Assembly (NCBI RefSeq): GCF_007859635.1
Contig: NZ_CP042306.1
Location: forward strand, 806,001-870,000
DNA from: Sphingomonas panacisoli
GTDB lineage: Bacteria; Pseudomonadota; Alphaproteobacteria; Sphingomonadales; Sphingomonadaceae
DNA: 64,000 bases
Direction of reading: 5' to 3'
Each line of letters begins with the position of its first letter. Positions within the stretch are counted from its first letter, which is position 1. Below the pieces are notes generated by a model, which saw only the letters and a list, made by a program, of their open reading frames with translations, did not search any database and had not been told where the DNA came from. Both the position numbers and the translations under genes were made by a program. This document shows, in pieces, positions 61,913-64,000 of this stretch.

Positions 61913-63587
61913 AACGGTCGCTTCATTCGAGCCTCCGGTCGATGACGATCCCGGCGCCTGCTCGGTGCCGCGGGGTGGTCATTGGCGGCCCGGCGCACGG
62001 TGGGCGCAGCCGACGCCGCGGGCCGCGCACCGGCTGCCGCCGCATCGCGAAATGGGCCGGCGGTCGGAAGCCGCCACGCATCCGTTCCGCACGATGCAAG
62101 CCGACGATGGTGCGCGGCGCGGCGGAGCCTTGCCGGAGGTCGATGGTGGCGTCGGCTTGTTGGTGCTGGCTTACCGGCAAGGCCAGCGGGAGATCGTCTA
62201 CGCCGCGAACGGCGAGGCGCTGGCGGCCGGGCTGACGCCGGGCCTGCCAGTGACGCAGGCGCGTGCCTTGTTTGCCGGTCTCGAGGTGCTGCCCGCGAAC
62301 CTGGAAGCCGATCGGGCTGTACTGGACAGGCTGGCGATTCATGCGGTGCGGCACTGGACGCCGATCGCGGCGGTTGCGTCTCCCGACAGTCTCGTCCTCG
62401 ACGTGAGCGGAACGACGCATCTGTTCGGCGGGGAAAAACGGTTTGCTCGCCGGCTTGTCGCCTTTCTGCACCGCATCGGTCTCACTGCCTGCGTCGCGAT
62501 CGCGGACACGGCGGGGGCAGCGCATGCCCTGGCGCGATTTTCCGGTCGGACGGTGACGATCGCGCCGCCGGGTGGAACGACCGAGGCGATCGCGCCGCTG
62601 CCGATCGCCGCGCTCAGGTTCGATGAGCCCGCGCTCGTCGCCGCGAAGCGGTTCGGATTCGAGCACGTCGTCGATCTCTTGCCGTTGCCGCGCGGACCGC
62701 TCGCACGACGACTGAGCCGCGCCGCCATCGAGCGGCTCGATCAGGCGATCGGTCGTGTCGCCGAGCCGATCGAGAGCGTCGTGCCGTTCGAGGCGCCGGC
62801 CGCCGAACGTCGGCTCCTCGAGCCGATCGGCACGCCCGAAGCGATCGGCCAGGTGATGAGCGATCTGGCGGGCGACCTTGCGAGGGAACTCAGGACGCAA
62901 GGGCTGGGGGCGCGGCAGGTCGTGCTCAGGCTGGTGCGGATCGACGGAACCGAACAGGAGGTAGTCGTCGGGCTGGCGCGGGCGACGCGCGATCCGCGGC
63001 ATCTCGCGCGACTGCTGCAGCTTCGGCTCGAACAGATTGCGCCCGGCATGGGTATCGAAGGTGGCAGGCTCGTCGCGGCGCGCGCCGAGCCGCTCGGGGC
63101 GGAAGCCCTTGGCGCGATGCTCGCCGGCGAAGACGCGGCCAGCGATATGGCGCCCCTTATGGACCAGCTGGCGGGACGCATCGGTCATCGCGCGTTGTTC
63201 AAGACGTCGTTGATCGAGAGCGATGTCCCCGAGCGGGCGGTGGCGCAGGTGCCGCCCCTTTCGCAACCCGTCGGCTGGCCGGCGTGGCGGCGGCCGGCGC
63301 GCCTGTTGCACCGGCCGGAGCCGCTTGCTGCGGTCATCGCGTTGCTGCCCGACCAGCCGCCGCGCCGTTTTGCGTGGCGCGGTACCGTGCACGACGTGGT
63401 GGCCGGCGATGGGCCGGAGCGCATTCATGGCGAATGGTGGCGGCGCGACGGCGAAGTCTGGGCCGTGCGCGACTATTACCGCGTCGAAGACAAGGAAGGG
63501 CGCCGGTTCTGGGTGTTCCGGCGCGGCGACGGTGTCGAACCCGAGACCGGGGACTTGAGTTGGTGGATGCATGGAGCATTCGGATGA
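61833..63587 (+). CDS. imuB: ImuB, Y-family polymerase-like SOS protein
   Basis: 584 residues, ATG at 61833 after GGAGGG. N-terminus VASVFLPQLPIERLRR, ITH-like DVSGTTHLFGGE, and Y-family palm/little-finger layout, but catalytic aspartates are not conserved, as expected for ImuB, a hub that binds the beta clamp and DnaE2. The 80-base overlap with imuA is unusually long but the reading is clear in both. Confidence 0.93.
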   Translation: MRRVASVFLPQLPIERLRRDTAHKPPETVASFEPPVDDDPGACSVPRGGHWRPGARWAQPTPRAAHRLPPHREMGRRSEAATHPFRTMQADDGARRGGALPEVDGGVGLLVLAYRQGQREIVYAANGEALAAGLTPGLPVTQARALFAGLEVLPANLEADRAVLDRLAIHAVRHWTPIAAVASPDSLVLDVSGTTHLFGGEKRFARRLVAFLHRIGLTACVAIADTAGAAHALARFSGRTVTIAPPGGTTEAIAPLPIAALRFDEPALVAAKRFGFEHVVDLLPLPRGPLARRLSRAAIERLDQAIGRVAEPIESVVPFEAPAAERRLLEPIGTPEAIGQVMSDLAGDLARELRTQGLGARQVVLRLVRIDGTEQEVVVGLARATRDPRHLARLLQLRLEQIAPGMGIEGGRLVAARAEPLGAEALGAMLAGEDAASDMAPLMDQLAGRIGHRALFKTSLIESDVPERAVAQVPPLSQPVGWPAWRRPARLLHRPEPLAAVIALLPDQPPRRFAWRGTVHDVVAGDGPERIHGEWWRRDGEVWAVRDYYRVEDKEGRRFWVFRRGDGVEPETGDLSWWMHGAFG

Positions 63588-64000
63588 CCCAACGCGACCC
63601 TGCACGCATACCCGCGACGAGCCTGATATTCGGCTACGGCCCGATGCTGCCTTTGGTGGCGGCCGCGATCGCGGCGTGGTGGCTGCCGCCGCCATGGCCC
63701 GATCTCGCGACCGACCTGGCCATTATCTGGGCTGCCTCTCTGCTCGTCTTCGTCGGCGGCGTCCGGCGCGGGTTCGGATTTGGCATGCCCGGGGCTTCGA
63801 CGCGCGTGGCGACCATCGCCATGCTGCTCTATTTCGTGCCGGGCACGGTTGCGCTGGTGCTCGATGCCTTCGGGCAAATTGCGGCCGGGCTCGGGTTCAC
63901 CATAACGGGTTTTGTGCTGGTCGGGCTGCTCGACCCGCGGGCCGCTCGGTACGGACAGGCGCCGGCTCATTTCGCCCGGTTGCGCCCGCCGCAAATGGCG
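63584..64000 (+). CDS. DUF3429-like membrane protein (3' end cut by window)
   Basis: ATG at 63584 overlaps the imuB stop (ATGA). Starts MTQRDPARIPATSLIFGYGP, with about four membrane segments (LVAAAIAAWWL, LAIIWAASLLVFVGGV, TIAMLLYFVPGTVALVL, ITGFVLVGLL). The conserved GYGPM and FVGGVRRGF segments fit DUF3429. The protein runs to the window edge, its stop probably a few codons later. dnaE2 is expected after imuB; it may follow this gene. Confidence 0.75.
   Translation, partial: MTQRDPARIPATSLIFGYGPMLPLVAAAIAAWWLPPPWPDLATDLAIIWAASLLVFVGGVRRGFGFGMPGASTRVATIAMLLYFVPGTVALVLDAFGQIAAGLGFTITGFVLVGLLDPRAARYGQAPAHFARLRPPQMA

Noticed and set aside
61923-63695. 590-codon minus-strand frame opposite imuB
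   Set aside because: Shadow frame; Arg/Pro-rich and without family features.
1-64000. tRNA, rRNA, CRISPR or intact insertion sequence
   Set aside because: No T-loop consensus, no rRNA stretches, no regularly spaced repeats and no transposase frame were seen on either strand.

Overview
The window is GC-rich, densely packed chromosomal DNA of an alphaproteobacterium, most likely Sphingomonadales and close to Sphingomonas. The case rests on CtrA with a clustered GANTC (CcrM-type) upstream region, alphaproteobacterial LexA boxes (GTTC-N7-GTTC), general-stress promoters of GGAAC-N16/17-CGTT type, very frequent ATGA/GTGA gene overlaps, and families typical of sphingomonads (NodT-type outer-membrane factors, an imuA-imuB mutasome, bipartite REP hairpins). 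I found no rRNA, tRNA, CRISPR array or intact insertion sequence.

Region by region. 0-3.7 kb: end of a permuted ATP-grasp / alpha-E / transglutaminase-like operon and the N-end-rule transferase Bpt. 3.9-8.7 kb: two small secreted proteins (one frameshifted), threonine ammonia-lyase, and a dehydrogenase-amidohydrolase pair whose reading frames are fused by one extra base. 8.7-13.2 kb: ctrA with its regulatory region, an AI-2E-type permease, a LysR regulator divergent from pirin and WrbA, and two REP pairs. 13.2-19.6 kb: a three-gene RND efflux system and a small secreted protein. 19.6-25.7 kb: an esterase-SDR-esterase-MFS operon with a frameshifted AraC and a FadR-type regulator. 25.8-30.5 kb: VanZ-like protein, a gene remnant, a Crp/Fnr regulator and a large hybrid sensor kinase.

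30.6-53 kb is a stress and nitrogen-storage region. One minus-strand operon encodes a GntA-like N-hydroxylase, a DUF1989 protein, an Nramp-like transporter, a DUF421 protein and two small proteins. It is followed by a hemerythrin protein and a complete cyanophycin operon (cphA synthetase, plant-type asparaginase, cphB). Next come a 733-residue protein of unknown function, manganese catalase, a histidine phosphatase coupled to an NAD(P)HX dehydratase, and an SRPBCC / zinc alcohol dehydrogenase / SDR / SDR / GFA group. A second Crp/Fnr regulator closes the region. Three upstream sites match the general-stress (EcfG) promoter pattern.

53-54 kb holds a decayed relaxase (RlxS/DUF3363 type), so an integrative or mobilizable element was once present. 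54-64 kb is a DNA-repair island: LigD without a phosphoesterase domain, exonuclease III, a DksA-like zinc finger, a second ATP-dependent ligase, two divergent SRAP (HMCES/YedK) genes around a LexA box, a small protein coupled to AlkB, and LexA-controlled imuA-imuB followed by a DUF3429 membrane protein cut by the window end.

Three otherwise intact genes (near 4050, 6958 and 20675) each carry one single-base frameshift. They may be real lesions or assembly errors and should be checked against reads.
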